Counted from the stretch's first letter, positions 1 through 11,555 are shown. The stretch is 64,000 nt of DNA from Tupaia tana (GCA_026018925.1 JAKSZU010000009.1:31006083-31070082), one strand, 5' to 3'. Numbers and translations are program-made. Notes: generated by a model not told the origin, from the sequence alone.

Positions 1-61
1 CAATTTGGAATCCACAAGAACAAATAGAACTTAGAAGGACAAACTGAAGCCCACGTTTGTC

Positions 62-190
62 TCTCACCACCTCTGTCTTCAGCTACAGAGCCTACAGAAT
101 GAGTTCATGCCCTTATCATTGGAGCAACATACTTGCTGTCCTCAGGACTTGGAAAAATTCAAGGTGGATGTGTGTAGACATCAGAGACCT
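62..190. repeat. Unclassified dispersed repeat, copy 1
   Basis: This stretch resembles 2403-2535: both carry an ACCTCTGTCTTCA block, then GCCTACAGAATGAGTT, CCTTATCAT and ACTTGGA in the same order. I do not recognise the family. It could be part of an old LTR, a LINE 3' end or a local duplication. No long open frame is shared. Confidence 0.45.
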
Positions 191-246
191 CTGGAACCAG
201 CTACAGCCCCATGCCAATTAGATGAGCCAGCAGGTCAGGAAAAAAA

Positions 247-248
<2 letters not shown>

Positions 249-280
<32 letters not shown>
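249..280. repeat. (AC)n microsatellite
   Basis: About 16 uninterrupted AC units follow a short A-run. A second CA-rich tract lies at 4145-4190. Confidence 0.95.
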
Positions 281-284
<4 letters not shown>

Positions 285-329
285 GAAGCTCCAGGATGCA
301 GAAATGCAGAATCATTTTTTAAGAATAAT

Positions 330-485
330 TTTATTTTACTATACGTATTCATTTATTTTAATTTGACCAGCAAGTCACAGAGTGAGAGAGAGAGAGAAAG
401 TGAGAAAGCAAGCTGCGAGGTCCAGGACTTGAGTCGTGCTCAGCCATGTGGGAGTCCAGCACCCTTAGCCACCATGCCACCTTCT
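330..485 (-). repeat. SINE-A, short subtype, minus strand
   Basis: The minus strand carries the tRNA-like head (ending near 485) joined directly to the CT-rich tail; the middle domain of the long form is absent. The plus-strand signature is a GAGAGA-rich tract, then AAAGTGAGAAAGCAAGC, then the inverted B-box region. The same short structure recurs at 16575, 28002, 43972 and 59545, so it is a subtype and not a random deletion. Confidence 0.8.
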
Positions 486-885
486 TGCTCGATTCATAAT
501 CTTACACCAATCATCAGAATACAATGTTTTCTATTTTATACTCACCTTCCAAATGCTGTGCATATCGCTCTTGTGATAGACTCACAGAATTATACAGGTT
601 TTAAGTTTAGCTGGAGTGGCACGGTATATAATCACCATGCCCCATCCGGGGAAGTAATTTCCACAGGGGGCTGAGGAGTACAGGAGAACTATGCATTATG
701 TTATGTAATGTGAGAGATTTGGAAGTCCATATGAATGCTTCTGGCATTATCTAGCTCTGTCCTCTCATTTGGAGGACAATTAAGAGTGGAATATTTTCTA
801 TTTATAAGGAATATTAGAGAGGTTTTACTATAGGAAAGTTAAACAATTGAACTTCAGTTAAAAGTTCTCTGTCTCTCTCTCTCTC

Positions 886-1126
886 TCAGGACCAGCAGAT
901 CACATAATAGTCACTTACTGGACTCCCACGTAATCAACCGCACTTCAAATCCTGGACCCGGCAGTTTAAAACTCATGCCAGGTATGTGTGCACGCATGCC
1001 CACAATGCCAAGAGGAGAAAAGAGGAGAAGGGATTGTGGCATGTCCATACTCCCTGGAGAGTGATTTATTGCCCTTTGTCTCTCTGGTGAGCACCCATGC
1101 TCTATAGCAAAAATCTCTCTCTTAGA
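886..1126 (+). repeat. SINE-A, long form, plus strand
   Basis: Head GGACCAGCAG with a degraded A box, B-box-like region near 945, the GCATGCCCA segment, the GAGGAGAAGGGATTG segment and the CTATAGCAAAAATCTCTC end are all present in order. The copy is diverged and lacks a long poly(A). Confidence 0.85.
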
Positions 1127-2010
1127 AAATAGATATCTCTCTCAATGCCAAAGATAGCTGGGGGGATAAAAAGACAAATTGCAGAGTCAGGTTAAATACA
1201 ATTATTTTGCCTGCTGCATCCTGTAGGAATCCCCATGGTGAATTTCATGCTAATAGATAACCAGTGGGGTTTGCATGTGATGAGAAACACACTTACCAAA
1301 GGAAACAGACATATTTGGAGCAGATTCCCTGAAGGGAAAATCTGAGGTATCTGATTGGAAATCCCCACTGACCAATCAACTCATCATTCAGCTGAACCAC
1401 TGAAAAAGGTTTCTGTTTTGTTTTGATTTTTTTTAATTGAAACTGAGGGTAGCCTTCTTAAATCTTCACCTTGAAAAAAAAAGCCATAATTTCACAGTTC
1501 AAATAAAACTGAGGAGAGTTCTTTTTATTATTGGCTCAGTTGTCTTGTTCTATAAATGATATTTAGTTCCATATTTAGTAATAAGCATGCATTTCTAACA
1601 GGCTCATAGATGTCACAAAAGACCCACATGAAGTTTATTCAATGTATTAGGAAACACAACAATAATGTGTTCCCTTTGTACCTTGGGAAGGGGTTACAAA
1701 TGACTTATCTGGCTCATTTCTCTTCAGTTATTTTCACGTGAATTTGTACTTCACAGTCAAGTTCATTAAAAAAATAGATCATAGCCCACAACAACTCAGT
1801 GGTTGATCAATTCATTAAAATTAATTACACTGGACTTCACTGGAATGGCTTAAGGAAAGTAAGATGTGGCTGCTGATTTCAAAGCCCATAAAAACCCTCT
1901 GATGACTATTGGAGTAACTACATTATAGACTTCTTCAGTAATCTCCAGAGAGCCCTGCCCTTTTGCATTAGTTCCTTAGCTCAAGACCCTGTCATCACCT
2001 CGAGACTGCT
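1127..2010. other. No gene seen; apparently unique DNA
   Basis: AT-rich sequence without a long open frame, recognisable repeat, tRNA or CpG island. Confidence 0.5.
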
Positions 2011-2028
2011 TAGGTATTTTTATTTTTG

Positions 2029-2266
2029 TTAGAGGTTTTTGCTATAGGGCGCGTGCACTCACCAGACAGAGAGAGACAGAGAGACAGAAAGTGAGAAATC
2101 ACCCCCCAGGGGGATGGCCACGCCACAATCCCTTCTCCTCCATTCTCCTCTCGGGATCTTGGGCACGCACGCACACGCGCCCGGCGTGAGTTTTAAGCCA
2201 CCAGGTCCAGGACTCGAACCACAGTCGACTACGTTGGAGTCCAGCGACATAGCCATTATGCTAACT
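2029..2266 (-). repeat. SINE-A, long form, minus strand
   Basis: A near-consensus copy in reverse: CTATAGGGCGCGTGC tail region, the C-run/G-run palindrome near 2100, the GCACGC-rich segment and the inverted head ending CTAACTGCTGGT. Imperfect flanking repeats (GGTATTTTTATTTTTG on the left, GGTATTATTTTTG on the right) look like a TSD. Confidence 0.9.
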
Positions 2267-2402
2267 GCTGGTATTATTTTTGTATGAGAAATTAATCCTC
2301 TTTGTTTGTTACTTGCTAAATTTATTTCAAACGTTTTATCCATGTGATAGGCTTATCCTTCATTCTTTGTATCTCATGATCAGGAACAGGCTATAAAGAC
2401 TA

Positions 2403-2535
2403 TTACACCATGTCTCCCATCACCTCTGTCTTCAACAACACAGCCTACAGAATGAGTTGCTGTCCTTATCATGGAGCTACCCACATGATGGATTCAAGAC
2501 TTGGAGAAATTGAAGGAAGAGATGTGATGGACATT
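2403..2535. repeat. Unclassified dispersed repeat, copy 2
   Basis: Collinear with 62-190 over about 130 bp with scattered substitutions and small indels. A coding reading was considered, but no frame stays open across both copies. Confidence 0.45.
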
Positions 2536-2749
2536 ATTACTGCATGAAATAATTAATTTTGTATAGGCTCTAGAATTCTCCGTGTCCTAAGCATGAAGAC
2601 ATATATTCTCTGAAGATATATCAGTAGTCTCAAATATGCTCCATTATAAGAGTTAATGAATAGGGGATCAAAAAGTGACACAATCCATAAAATATGATGC
2701 TCTACAAAGCAGTCCCTCACAAGAAGGTTCCTGGTTTAAGTCTAAAGGC

Positions 2750-2815
2750 TTTCTGGCAAGCACACGCGCCCTATAGCAAAAACCTCTCCAATAATAACAA
2801 CAATAATAATAATAA
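2750..2815 (+). repeat. SINE-A 3' fragment with (AAT)n tail
   Basis: Only the 3' end is clear (CTGGCAAGCACACGCGCC and CTATAGCAAAAACCTCTC), followed by an AATAAT tail. The sequence upstream is too diverged to assign. Confidence 0.6.
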
Positions 2816-3836
2816 TAAGCTGGGATATAATAACCATTCATATTTCATAATTCTATATTGTCTAAGAAATGTATTATCAAAATGATGTCTGTTAATTCTT
2901 ACTGCTAGCTTGATATTTTTGTTTTCTTTTTTGACTCAATCTGTACTAAAAACATCTTTTTAGCTCACAATATATAAGCACAAGATTAATGATAATCTAA
3001 ATGTTATAATGCATATGCTCTATTTTACTTTAGCAGATCTTCATGATCAAATGCATCAATATCCAAAACTAAAATATTCCCAAGTGTTTGTTACCTTTCT
3101 AGTGTGTCTTGAGATGATAAATATCTTGCATACAACTTCGTTTACACCAGTCTCATTATGGCTCTGTCATAAATTGGATCTCTTATTTCCCTAAGCATTG
3201 TATCATCTATTTAAAGCAATAGACAGAGTGTGTGTGAATATCTATTGGAAGTGTGTTTTATGGGGTCTTTTTATTAGTAGCTGACATTGTAGCCTACAAA
3301 CATTACCATTGCATGAAGAGGTAAAGGAAAAAATGTTACCTTATCTGTCAATAATAATTTGTATTCACGAGCTACTTTTATGCATCACAAAACTGTATTT
3401 ATTGAGGTTCTACAACAAGAGACATCTTAGGAATAAAAAGGGTTAATAAAACATGAACAAGTCGTCGCCTTGTTCTTCCTTATTCTTTTTATGCTATCGT
3501 GCAAATTATGTGAATATCACACATGGGGTTCTAGGGACAGGATACACAAAAATGTCATCAGTGCCAAAGGAATTAGGTCACATTTTTCTATTCCACAGTA
3601 AAAATGCCAAGTGTATTATTTGGTTAAATTAATTTGGCAAACTAGAGTGACCAGAAAAGGGAAGACACAGATTCCTTGGCTAATCAGTTATTTTTCAATA
3701 ACTCCTGTTTTCTTTGTTGTTAAATAAAGATAATATTCCCTACTTTCTATACCACTCAAAATTGTGATTCATGGGAAAAAGCTAAGTGTGAAAAAAAATG
3801 TGTGCACTTCTGTGTCAATGCACTTTATAAAAGTGC
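2816..3836. other. No gene seen; AT-rich DNA
   Basis: No recognisable repeat or coding signal. Open frames here (for example 3009-3194) are short and show no family motif. Confidence 0.45.
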
Positions 3837-3854
3837 AGAGTTTCATTTTTTGTT

Positions 3855-4110
3855 TTCCCTGAGAGATTTTTGCTATATGGCATGTGTGCTTGCCAGAGAA
3901 GCAGAGAGACAGAAAGCAAGAGATCATACTCCAGGCAGTGGGGGTGGGGAGATGGCCACACTTCAATCCCTTCTCTTCCAATCTCCTCTCAGGATTTTAG
4001 GCATGCACACACACACCTGGTGTGTTTCAAGCTGCTGTGTCCAGGACTCTAACCGAGGTCAGCCACTTGCAAGTCCAGCACCTTGACCATTACACCACTT
4101 GCTGGCCCCA
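3855..4110 (-). repeat. SINE-A, long form, minus strand
   Basis: Diverged full-length copy flanked by CAGAGTTTCA on both sides (3836-3845 and about 4111-4120), a plausible 10-bp TSD. It carries the inverted head ending in TTGCTGGCCCC. Confidence 0.85.
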
Positions 4111-4144
4111 CAGAGTTTCACTTTCAATATGTTTTGCTTTGTAT

Positions 4145-4175
<31 letters not shown>

Positions 4176-4495
4176 TACACACAGACACCAAGGATTTGAA
4201 ATTATTTTCTCCTGGAATTATTTCTGTAATAGATGTTAGTATCATGGAGGAGATATTCATTCAGCCATGTTTTGCTCAGTCATTTATTAAATAAAAGGTA
4301 AAATCCTCATGCATTTATTTTATAAGTATTAATTTAGTACCAGTGCTGAGGTGAGTGTTCAATTTTAAAAAGGATGGTCAGGAAAAACTACATTCAAAGA
4401 TACTGATACTGGAGCAGATACATCTTAAAAAAGAAGAAAAATATCTTAAGAAGATGATGGAGCAAGCTATGCAGACAATTAGGGGGATAATATGC

Positions 4496-4755
4496 TTTTT
4501 TTTTTTTTTTTTTTTTTTGAGAAGTTTTTGCTATAGGGTGCATGTGCTCACCAGAAAGAGAGTTACAGAGAGACAGAAAGCGAGAAATCACCCTCTGGGG
4601 GGATGGCCATGCCGCAATACTCCATTCTCCTCTCAGTATCTTAAGCACGCACGCACGCGCAACTGACGTGAGTTTAAACCACCGAATCCACTACTTGAAC
4701 CGTGGTCAACTACATGGGAGTCCAGCAACATAGCCATTATGCAACTGCTGGTCCC
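4496..4755 (-). repeat. SINE-A, long form, minus strand, with poly(T)
   Basis: A clean poly(T) run (about 4496-4518) is the reverse of the poly(A) tail. The CTATAGGGTGCATGTGC region, palindrome and inverted head ending ACTGCTGGTCCC follow. Confidence 0.9.
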
Positions 4756-4959
4756 ATGAATAATGTTCTAAACAGAGGAAGTGGCATGTAAAGAACCTTA
4801 AGCAGGAGACTTTTTCCCAGAAATAACACCAAGATCAGGGCAATTGGAGGGACAATGTACAGAAAATAGTGATTGATAATTTTGGAAAGATGTATTATTT
4901 AGGAATTGGTAAGCTTTGGCACTTACTTCAAGTTAGATGGGGAGACCCTAGAGTGCTTA

Positions 4960-5640
4960 TATTTTAAAAGTATCACACTGGCCCTGTGTTATGAACACAA
5001 TAGAGGTGAAGGATAAGGATGAAATGAGGGAAAACAATTAGGGCGACAGTGTAATCATTCAGAGCAGATATCACTGTGATTTAAACCAGGCTGCTAACCA
5101 CAGAGGGGGTGAGAATTGTCACAGTCAAGATGTTTTTGAGAACAGAGCCAATGGAAGGATTTCATGATAGACTAGGTTATAAGGCATGAGTGTAAGAGGG
5201 CAGCTAAGAATGTTTTCAAGACTTATTTTCCTAAGTAACTGGAAAGATTTAGATTCAATTACTGGAAAGATGATAGTAGAAACAAATTATTATTTTCAGA
5301 TGGGAATATATTACAAGTTTGGTTTTAGATATCTTCATTTAATATTCATGTTAGATATGTGGTTGTATATATGAGGCTGTACTTCAGGAAGCTGTTCCTA
5401 GCTAAACACATGGATTTGGGACCCATCGTGATATAGATATTGCTCAAAGCCATCAAACAGGATGAAACCACCAACAGAATAATTGTATATAGGGATGAGA
5501 AAATGTCCAGGCTATGAGCTATGGAACACTCCATAGTAAAGAAGTATGTCAGGGATGAGAAGTAATGAGAAAGGAAAACAGAATGATGATCTCGTGGAAT
5601 AAGAGGAAATGCATGAGGTTTTGGTATACACAAGCTGAGT
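4960..5640. repeat. Ancient unnamed mammalian interspersed repeat (tentative)
   Basis: Phrases such as ATCACACTGGCCCTGTGTT and AAGATGTTTTTGAGAACAGA, and a later AACACTCCATAGTAAAGA stretch, recall a widespread old mammalian repeat. Similar fragments lie at 22820-23160, 29897-29990 and 35590-35800. I cannot name the family with confidence. Confidence 0.3.
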
Positions 5641-6611
5641 GAAGATTAAAGTTTAGAAAGGATAGGTTTCCTTTTACTTTTTTTCATATTATTGTCATTT
5701 CTTCTTTCTTTTCTATTTTTTTACATTCAATCTTTGTACATCTTTACATCATAAAAAATGGATTTTCCCAGAATGAGTACATTATATACTAGTCCAGTCA
5801 AAGATAGGACCATATACATTACTATCACCAGATAATTTTTTATTTTTATGTTCATTAAATTATTTTTCTTCTTTTTTCCCCTTGATTCCCTCTCTCCCCG
5901 CACATTGCCCATCCTCTTCCTGCACTGTCTCTGCTATCTAAGTTGCTTTCCATACCTTCCAATCTTTCAGTTCTACTATAAGTGCAATATTTGGTATATA
6001 TTAAACAGGGAAATGCAATGTTTCTCTTTCATAGTCTGGCTTTCATCACTCAGCATTAACTTTTCCATATGCATTCACTTTCTATCAAATGACAGGGTCT
6101 CATTGTTTTTTATGGTTGAGTAGTATTCTGTGATGCATATGCATCATGTTTTCAAAGGATTCATTTATTCTGGGACTTTTGGGTTGATTCCATGTTTTAA
6201 CAATTCTGAATAATACTGAAATAAACATAGATGTGCAAGTACTTTTCCGACTGAGTGCATTCCTATTCTTTGGGTAGATACCTATGAGTGGAACTGATGA
6301 ATCATATGGTAGTTCTATTTGTAGGTTTTTGAGGACTCTCCACATTGTTCTCCATAATGCCTGAACTAATTTACATTACCACCAACAGTGTGGTAATGTA
6401 CCACAGCCTCATCAATATTTATGATTCTTTATTTTTTTTTTTAAATCTTAGCCACTCTACTGGGGTTAGATGGTATCTCATTGTGGTCTTGATTTGCATC
6501 TTTTTTATGAAAAGGGATGTTGAGCATTTTTTTCAGATGTCTTTTGGCTGTCTGTATGTCTTCCTTGAAGAGTTTTCTGTTCAGCTTATTTTCCCATTTT
6601 TTAATTAAACT

Positions 6612-6640
6612 GATTATTATTATTATTATTATTATTATTT
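6612..6640. repeat. (TTA)n microsatellite inside L1
   Basis: About nine TTA/ATT units inside the minus-strand L1. Confidence 0.9.
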
Positions 6641-7015
6641 AGTTTAGCTGCTTGAGTTCCCTGTATCCCTGCATATTCTGGTTATCAGTTCCTTATTTGA
6701 GGCATAGTTTGAAAATATCCCATTCCAATGGGTTTCTTGTTACTCTAATTATTGTTTCTTTTGTGCAGAAGCTTTTTAACCTGATATAATCCTACTTATC
6801 TATTTTTAAGGGTTACTGGCTATGCACAAGAGTCTTATTTAAAGAGCTTTTGCTAAGTCTAATGTCTCTAAGAAATTTCCCTCAGTAGTTTTATAGTTTA
6901 AGGATTTATGTATAGATCTTTGATCTATTTTGAGTTGATTTTTGTTAATGGTGAGAGATGGTGGTCTAGTTTCAATTTTCTGTGAGTAGATATCCAGCTT
7001 TTCCAGCGTCATTTT

Positions 7016-7038
7016 CTTTCTTTCCTTCTTTCTTTCTC

Positions 7039-7098
<60 letters not shown>

Positions 7099-7353
7099 TT
7101 GGAGAGGTTTCTGCTATAGAGTATGTGCACTCACCGGGAAGACAGAGAGGCATAGAGAGAGAGAGAATGAGAAATCACCCCCACCAGGGGGGATGGCCAT
7201 GCCGCAATCCCTTCTCCTCCATTCTCCTCTCAGGATCTTGGGCATGCACGCACACATGCCTGGCATGAGTTTAAGCCACCATGTCCGGGACTCGAACCGG
7301 CATTGGCTACATGAAAGTCCAGCGGCATAGCCATTACGCTAACTGCTGGTCCC
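7016..7353 (-). repeat. SINE-A, minus strand, tail expanded to (TTTC)n
   Basis: The tail is about 80 bp of TTTC, that is (GAAA)n on the SINE strand, followed by a complete SINE-A. It interrupts the L1: CCAGCGTCATTTTC on the left and CCAGCACCATTTTC on the right are near-identical 14-bp flanks, the expected TSD of L1 sequence. Confidence 0.93.
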
Positions 7354-7532
7354 TCCAGCACCATTTTCTGAATAGATTTTCTTTTTTCCACTGGATTGAC
7401 TTGTGCCCTTTGTCAAAAATCAGTTGCATGTGTGTTTTGGGGTTTATTTCTGTGTTCTCTATTCTATTCTATTTTATTGATCTATGTGTTTGCTTTTGTG
7501 CCAGAACCATGTTGTTTTGACTATCACAGTTT

Positions 7533-8750
7533 ATGAATTCTATAAAACCTTTAAAGAAGAGCCAGCCCTCATTCTACTCCAAATATTTATAAAGATACAA
7601 AAGGATAGAACCACCCCCCCAATTCATTCTATGAAGCCTCCATCACCCTCATTCCAAAAACAGAGAAGTACATCACACACAAAAAGCAAACTACGGACCA
7701 ATATTTCCAATGAATGCAGATGCAAAAGTTATCAGCAAGATACCAGCAAATCACTTCCAACAACACATTATAAAGATTATACAGCATGTCCAGGTTGGCT
7801 TTATTCCAGGGATGCAAGAGTAGTTCAACATTCACAAAACCATAAATGTAATACATCGTACAAATAGAACGAAAGATAATAAGCATAAGATCATGCCAAC
7901 TGATGCAGAAAAAGAATTCAATAAAATACGACATCCCTTTATGATTAAGACGCTCAGCAAAATTGGCATAGAAGGGACTTTTCTTAACACAATGAAAGTC
8001 ATATATAGAAAAACCCATAGCTAACATCATAGCAAATGGGGAAATGTTGAAAGCTTTTTCACTGAAAACTGGAACAAGACAAGGCTATCTACATTCTCCA
8101 TTCCTTTGCAATAAAGTACTGAAAGTCCAAGACAATCCAGACTTAAATAAAAGGCATTCAAACAGGGAAAGAAGAAGTGAAATTTTCTCAATTTGCAGAT
8201 GACATGATTATGTACATAGAAAACCCAAAAAAATTCACAAAAGAACTTTTAGATATGCCAAATGAATACAGTAAAATGGCAAGATACAAAATCAACTTAC
8301 AAAAATCTATAGCATTTCTGTACATTAACAGTGAACAGATTGAGGTAGAATCGAACAAAACAATGCCACTTACAACAGTCACAATAGAAAAAAGATACCT
8401 AGGGATAAAACTTACCAAAGAAATCAAAGACATCTACAAGGAAAATTATAAAAAACTTAAGAAATTTAAAATGATACAAAATATAGGGAAGAACATTCCA
8501 TGTTCTTTGGTTGAATGAATTAACCATCAAAATATCAATTATACTCAAATTAATTTATAAATTTAATGCAATCTCAATCAAATTACCAGAAACATTCTTC
8601 ACATAATCAGAAAAAGTAATCATAAAATTTGTCTGTAATAATAAAAAGCCCCGTATCACCAAAGAAATATTGTGGAAAAAGAGGAATTTAGAAGGCATCT
8701 CACTCCCTGACCCAAAAGTATATTACAGAGCATAGATATTTTTAACTATA
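7533..8750 (+). mobile_element. Inverted L1 ORF2 reverse-transcriptase segment
   Basis: The plus strand encodes a broken stretch of L1 ORF2 covering the reverse transcriptase. It starts in the EFY...KEE region, includes the catalytic FADD motif at 8192-8203, and ends near 8745 at the conserved LPD-x-YY region. Stops and frameshifts split it into fragments (for example 7484-7867 and 8177-8518). It is the 5' piece of the L1 whose 3' piece lies at 5660-7532 on the other strand. No ORF1, endonuclease domain or 5' UTR is present, so the copy is 5' truncated and dead. Confidence 0.88.
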
Positions 8751-8829
8751 TCTAGTGGAATATACAGTCTATAGTATACATGTGATTTATATTTTATGAA
8801 GTGTCACATCAATTATCAAAGATGATAAT

Positions 8830-8965
8830 AATTATTTTATTGAGTATTTCTATGTACTAGGCACCATAATTAGTGCTTTAATTGCATAATCTGACTTAAT
8901 CTTTATAGCACCAAATGGATGATTTATTATTTCAATTTTTCTGAAAGATAAAATTATCCCTACAA
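8830..8965. repeat. MIR/L2-like fragment
   Basis: The stretch from TTATTGAGTATTTCTATGTA through AGGCACCATAATTAGTGCTT to AAATTATCCC follows the order of the conserved MIR/L2 3' end. Strongly diverged. Confidence 0.55.
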
Positions 8966-8994
8966 AGAGCAATATTCTCAAATAATACCTAATA

Positions 8995-9075
8995 TTGGGT
9001 TGTCAGTAAATTCATGAAGCATTTTTTTCATAGAAAAATAGAAAAAAATGCATAATGACCTTTCTGACAATCCAA
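8995..9075. mobile_element. 81-bp palindromic mariner-type mini-transposon (MITE)
   Basis: Near-perfect inverted halves: TTGGGTTGTCAG at the left end and CTGACAATCCAA at the right, with ATGAAGCATTTTTTTCAT paired against an AAAAAATGCATAATGA segment. It is flanked by TA on both sides, the target duplication of Tc1/mariner elements. It encodes nothing. A relative lies at 26004-26082. Confidence 0.8.
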
Positions 9076-9208
9076 TATTTATTCTAAAATAGTTTCAATG
9101 AGCCTTAAACTCTAATTAACAAACATATCTTGACATTCTCTTTACTATCTGGCAATTAAGTTCATAGTTAATATAACCTACATACACATATAATTAAAAT
9201 CTCAACAT

Positions 9209-9466
9209 ATGGACCAGCAGTTAGTATAATGGCTATGTTGCTGGACTCCCATGTAGTCAACAGCAGTTCGAGTCCCAGACCTGGTGGCTTAAACTCACGC
9301 TGGGCCTGCGTGCGTGTGTGCATGCCCAAGATGCCGAGAGGAGAATGGAGGAGAAGGGATTGTGGCATGGCCATCTGCCCTGGGACGTGATTTCTTGCTT
9401 CCTGTCTCTCTGTCTCTGTCTTTCTGGCGAGTGCACGTGTGCTATAGCCAAAAAAAAAAAAAAAAA
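9209..9466 (+). repeat. SINE-A, long form, plus strand
   Basis: Head GGACCAGCAGTTAGTATAAT, B box GTTCGAGTCCC, GCGTGTGTGCATGCCCA, the GGAGAAGGGATTGTGG segment and an A-run tail (9449-9467) are present. The C/G palindrome is degraded (CTGCCCTGGGA). Confidence 0.93.
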
Positions 9467-9865
9467 AGCTCTCAAAAAAATCTCAGTATATTGTCTTTCA
9501 TATAACTTAAAGAGATTTTTCTAAAATTTATTTATTATTATCATAATCTTGTTTATATTACATTGAATCACATATAACTTTACAGTATATTACATTTCTT
9601 TTTCCTGAAATACCATGCATATAAGTCAATAGACACATTAAAATCCCCATTTCATCATCCAATAGCTTTTCATTTTTTTCCTGATCATTATTATTATTAT
9701 CCCAATTGTTATTTTAAGCAGTCAATCACTATTTCTCATTTTGCTTGTAAAAAGACCTTACCCAACATGAAATAATTCTCAGACCAATCCAGTTGAGAAT
9801 ACTATACACGTCATCATCAACAGGTCATAAACCATAAGGAAGAATTTTTAAAGTATATCATAAGA

Positions 9866-10070
9866 CTCAAATGGTGGTACAGCAGTAATGCAACTGGGCT
9901 CACTTAGAAAGGTATTGGGTTTGGGTCTTGAAGGTACTCTGGACACACTAGGTGTGTGCCTAAGCCTATTATCTAGGCTGCGGTGGATCATGGCATGGAG
10001 ACCCTATTGGGGTGCTGCTCTCTTGCTCTCTCTCTCATTCTGTATCTCTTAAAAATAAATGACTTAAATT
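9866..10070 (+). repeat. SINE-B, plus strand
   Basis: A second SINE family. Head AAATGGTGGTACAGCAGTAA holds an A-box-like sequence, GGGTTTGGGTCTTGAAGG is B-box-like, and the 3' part has GGGGTGCTGCTCTC, a CTCTCTCTC tract and an AAAAATAAAT tail. Related copies lie at 21383 and 36095. It shares no middle domain with SINE-A. Confidence 0.7.
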
Positions 10071-10461
10071 TAAAGTATATCATAATAAAATGATGTTTTT
10101 CAATATGTAGATATTCAATTGCAATAGATGACACAATGAAGTCTATAGTTCAATGTTTACACCAGTGTGGTTTACCACCACAAATTTGACAGCTAAAATT
10201 CCAAACCAATTAAGTAATTTTGACTTGCCAATTCAAATACCATGTCATTTTTTCAGTAATGAGCAAGTCTTGATGAAATTCTAAACAAACAAATGTAAAT
10301 TATTCCCTCAATCTACAAGCTACCTGTAATGTTGAAAACTACAGTATACATGTGATTTTATTTATTTAATTAATTTTATTAAATAATAATCAAATAATTA
10401 TTAAATGATTTTATTTGATTAATTAATTAATTTTATTTTATTAAAAATTAAGCATGTTGAC

Positions 10462-10509
<48 letters not shown>

Positions 10510-10886
10510 AGTTAAGTTCTAGGCTCAGATCATTTTCCAGGCTCAGATGCTTATTTAGCTCAGATAATATTACTTGAGTGGCTGCCTAACAGGAAATTCA
10601 AAAGTTGTGCAAGACATTTTTGTGGTTTCTCTACTGTATTCCTTGCTTTTGATCACTAAATGCCAGTAGAGCCAACTCCCCACAATTTTCATGACTCAAA
10701 ACTGTCCCTTAAAATTTCCAGTATAATTGTTTTTGAGAACTACCAGCCTATTTATACTCCCTCCCCTGTGAGTGAGTCGTAAAAGGTATTACAGGTAAGA
10801 CAAGATCAACTCTCAGCCAATCAAAAAATATTTTGAAAAAATTACATTAACATGGAAAAATAAAGTATTGAAACATATGTTTCAGA
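10071..10886. other. No gene seen; AT-rich DNA with (AT)n tract
   Basis: Includes an uninterrupted (AT)n microsatellite at 10464-10505 next to AATTAATTAATT-rich sequence. The rest shows no recognisable element. Confidence 0.6.
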
Positions 10887-11140
10887 ACCAGTAGATGGTG
10901 AAAAGATTACATCACTGGACTCCTTCATGGCCAATTGTAGGCAGTTCAAGTCCCAGACCCAGCAGCTTCAAACTCATGCCAGTGTGTGTGCATGCATGCC
11001 CAAAATCTCAAGAGGAGAATGGAGAAGAGACTAAGGCATGGCCAACCCACTGGGGGTGGGGGGCGGGATTTCTTACTTTCTGTCTCTCTCTGTATCCAGC
11101 AAGCACACACAACCATTAAGAAAAAATAAAATAAAATAAA
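10887..11140 (+). repeat. SINE-A, diverged, plus strand
   Basis: GAACCAGTAGATGGTGAAAA head, GTTCAAGTCCC B box, GCATGCATGCCCAAAATC, GAGGAGAATGGAGAAGAG and an (AAAAT)n tail (11121-11142). Confidence 0.85.
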
Positions 11141-11555
11141 AAAGAAACTAATGGTTCATGGTTTATAGGCAGAAAAACACACCCTTGTCGCTAGCTCTAA
11201 TCACCAAAAATAAGTCTTATCGGAGTATTCCAACAAAGCACTATGTTGCAGTCACAAGTAGCCCATCCTAGTATAAAAGCCAAAGAAGCCATTAACATAG
11301 ATGGAGTCAAATTACTTTCACTTTTTCTAGAAATTCATAAGACATTTAGTTTCTGTTCACAAATAGGAAGAGAAGAACCTTAAATAACTTGTCCTAACAA
11401 TAATCTTATTGTCTCAAGTACTAGCAAATAGCTTTTATTTTAAAGACTTTTGAATTTGAAACTAGGGGAAAAGTCTAGACTGATAGGCTAAATATAAGAG
11501 ATAACGTTGTAATGACTTAAGACTTATTGAACTGAGGGTCAGAATAATTTTTATT
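11141..11555. other. No gene seen
   Basis: No recognisable repeat, long open frame or structural signal. Confidence 0.45.

Larger units (their letters stand above)
5660..7532 (-). mobile_element. L1 3' part (3' UTR and ORF2 C-terminal half), minus strand
   Basis: Read on the minus strand this is the 3' half of a LINE-1. It contains the ORF2 region after the reverse transcriptase domain (near 7530 down to about 6200) and then the 3' UTR with a purine-rich tract near 5880-5910, ending in a T-rich tract near 5670 that represents the poly(A). Many stops and indels make it non-functional. It joins a piece of the same L1 in opposite orientation at about 7532, with the two pieces adjacent in L1 coordinates, which indicates twin priming. 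A SINE-A is nested at 7016-7353. Confidence 0.88.

Noticed and set aside
222..674. 150-codon plus-strand open frame
   Set aside because: Begins in the (AC)n repeat (His-Thr runs) and crosses a minus-strand SINE-A; no family motif.
2403..2535. Possible host exon (short peptide-like reading)
   Set aside because: No frame is kept between this copy and the related one at 62-190, and no convincing splice sites; a dispersed repeat is more likely.
6839..7153. Lys/Glu/Arg-rich open frame on the minus strand
   Set aside because: Translation of the (TTTC)n microsatellite and SINE/L1 sequence.
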